From: Methanoculleus sp. UBA430
GTDB taxonomy: Archaea > Halobacteriota > Methanomicrobia > Methanomicrobiales > Methanoculleaceae
Assembly: GCF_002506585.1 (NCBI RefSeq)
Contig: NZ_DAXW01000005.1
Location: 15,308 to 72,512, forward strand
Length of the DNA stretch: 57,205 bases
Direction: 5' to 3'
The notes below the pieces were generated by a model, which saw only the letters and a list, made by a program, of their open reading frames with translations, ran no database searches and was not told the origin of the DNA. The stretch's first letter is position 1; every line of letters begins with the position of its first letter. Positions 56,316 through 57,205 of the stretch are shown here, one piece after another. The position numbers were made by a program, and so were the translations under genes.

Positions 56316-57205
56316 GTGCGAGAGGATCAATGGTGCCTTGCGGTGCCGAAGCGAGAGGCCGAGCAGACACGGCGCCGGCTGCTTGAGGAAGGACTCCTCG
56401 ACCGGCGCTACAGACCGCACTCCGAAGGGGATGCCGTCCTCCTCCCGGTGACGGAGGAGGTCCCGGGCGCCGTCCGGTGCAGGTTCGAGGCCGTGCCGGA
56501 ACGCGCCGTTCTCCCCCGGCACGAACTCGTGGGCGGGATCGCCATCATGCAGGAGAACGACCCGGAGGGCGCCCGGCGGCTCCTCGCCTCCCGCCCCTCC
56601 CTCGAGACCGTGCTCTTCCCGGAGACCCCGGTCGAGGGGGAGTACCGGACCCGCCGGTTCGCCGTCCTTGCAGGGGTCCCGTCCACCCGGACCCGGGTGA
56701 CGGAGTACGGCCTCTTCTTCGACGTCGACCTCGCTCTCGCCTACTTCTCCGCCCGGCTCTCGACCGAGCGGCAGCGGGTCCTTGATCTCGTGGGAGAAGG
56801 GGAGCGTGTGCTCGACATGTTCGCCGGCGTCGGACCGTTCGCGATCACCCTTGCCCGCCGGGCCGGGCTCGTCGTTGCCGCGGACCTCAACCCCGCCGCC
56901 GTCCACCTCCTGATTCACAACATCGCGCTCAACCGGGCAAGAAACGTCATCCCGGTGCTCGCCGACGCCGCCCACCTCCCCGGGCTCGGGTTTGCCCCCT
57001 TCGACCGGATCGTCATGAACCTCCCGCTCGCCGCATCGGTGTTCCTCCCGGCGGCCGCCCGACTCTGCCGGGACGGCGGAACGATTCACCTCTACGCGCT
57101 TGAGGAGCAGGAGAGCGAGTACCTCCCCCTGATCCGGGCGGCCACGAACGGCGAGGTCACCGAGCGGCAGGTCCGGACCTACTCGCCGGGGAAGTGGCAC
57201 GCGGT
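56316..57205 (+). CDS. trm5: tRNA (guanine37-N1)-methyltransferase Trm5, cut by the window edge
   Basis: The product methylates G37 next to the anticodon to prevent frameshifting. It begins CLAVPKREAEQTRRRLLEEG, matching the D1 domain of archaeal Trm5 (CLKI-x-K-x2-GEQTRR in the Methanocaldococcus enzyme), then has LLPVTEE and the SAM domain VLDMFAGVGPFAITLARRAG, AADLNPAAVHLLIHNIALN and the MNLPLAA motif. The start is GTG 56316 or GTG 56307; no ATG is in frame nearby. The last visible residues are SPGKWHAV, near the expected C-terminus, but the stop lies outside. Confidence 0.9.
   Translation, partial: MREDQWCLAVPKREAEQTRRRLLEEGLLDRRYRPHSEGDAVLLPVTEEVPGAVRCRFEAVPERAVLPRHELVGGIAIMQENDPEGARRLLASRPSLETVLFPETPVEGEYRTRRFAVLAGVPSTRTRVTEYGLFFDVDLALAYFSARLSTERQRVLDLVGEGERVLDMFAGVGPFAITLARRAGLVVAADLNPAAVHLLIHNIALNRARNVIPVLADAAHLPGLGFAPFDRIVMNLPLAASVFLPAAARLCRDGGTIHLYALEEQESEYLPLIRAATNGEVTERQVRTYSPGKWHA

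Overview
The window looks like about 57 kb of the chromosome of a GC-rich hydrogenotrophic methanogen of the Methanomicrobiales, probably Methanoculleus or a close relative (inference). The signs are an FmdE-type formylmethanofuran dehydrogenase accessory protein, the AblA/AblB pair for the methanogen osmolyte N-epsilon-acetyl-beta-lysine, archaeal HMG-CoA reductase, Trm5 and aIF-1A, archaeal TATA boxes with short leaders, and several methanogen-type redox proteins. I saw no rRNA, tRNA or CRISPR array.

The first 19 kb is an accessory region full of broken genes. It holds a HicB antitoxin, a VapB/VapC-like pair, a group II intron reverse transcriptase fragment, a pRiA4b ORF-3-like protein, an AAA ATPase next to a coiled-coil protein, remnants of a cupin phosphoglucose isomerase and of a sugar-nucleotide epimerase, an AT-rich toxin/antitoxin-like pair, a TnpB element, an Orc1/Cdc6 fragment, an intact MntA-HepT pair and a second MntA-HepT pair whose hepT is cut in two by another TnpB element. 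Inside it lie an acylphosphatase/coiled-coil fusion and the osmolyte operon ablAB. A family of short tandem-hairpin repeats occurs here; one 47-base unit sits precisely inside the epimerase remnant.

From 19.2 kb to 32 kb the content is mostly ordinary: an ADP-ribosylglycohydrolase, an arginine operon (argC, a CBS-domain gene, argJ, argB with ATGA overlaps), chorismate mutase, an M50 membrane protease, a huge soluble 8-PAS/GAF histidine kinase, two tandem flavodoxin-fold iron-sulfur proteins and a redox operon (zinc-ribbon protein, 41-residue desulforedoxin-like protein, Cys-less AhpD-like protein, 1-Cys-type peroxiredoxin).

From 32 to 47 kb come a CDF metal exporter, rubrerythrin, a glutaredoxin-thioredoxin reductase fusion, an AbrB-ArsM arsenic unit with a three-half-site candidate operator, a second DUF234 ATPase, envelope and membrane proteins, a flavodoxin, ketopantoate reductase, an ATP-cone/nuclease fusion, a metallophosphoesterase and aIF-1A, whose reading frame lacks a usable start because of an apparent one-base shift.

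From 47.4 to 51.3 kb a six-gene minus-strand operon encodes a lipoprotein and five small single-helix proteins that share an N-terminal acidic/Gly motif just before the hydrophobic helix. They look like a set of archaeal pseudopilins without their own ATPase, and are the best candidate here for an undescribed system. The window ends with fmdE, hisG, a DUF1015 protein, rimI, hmgA and a trm5 gene cut by the window edge.
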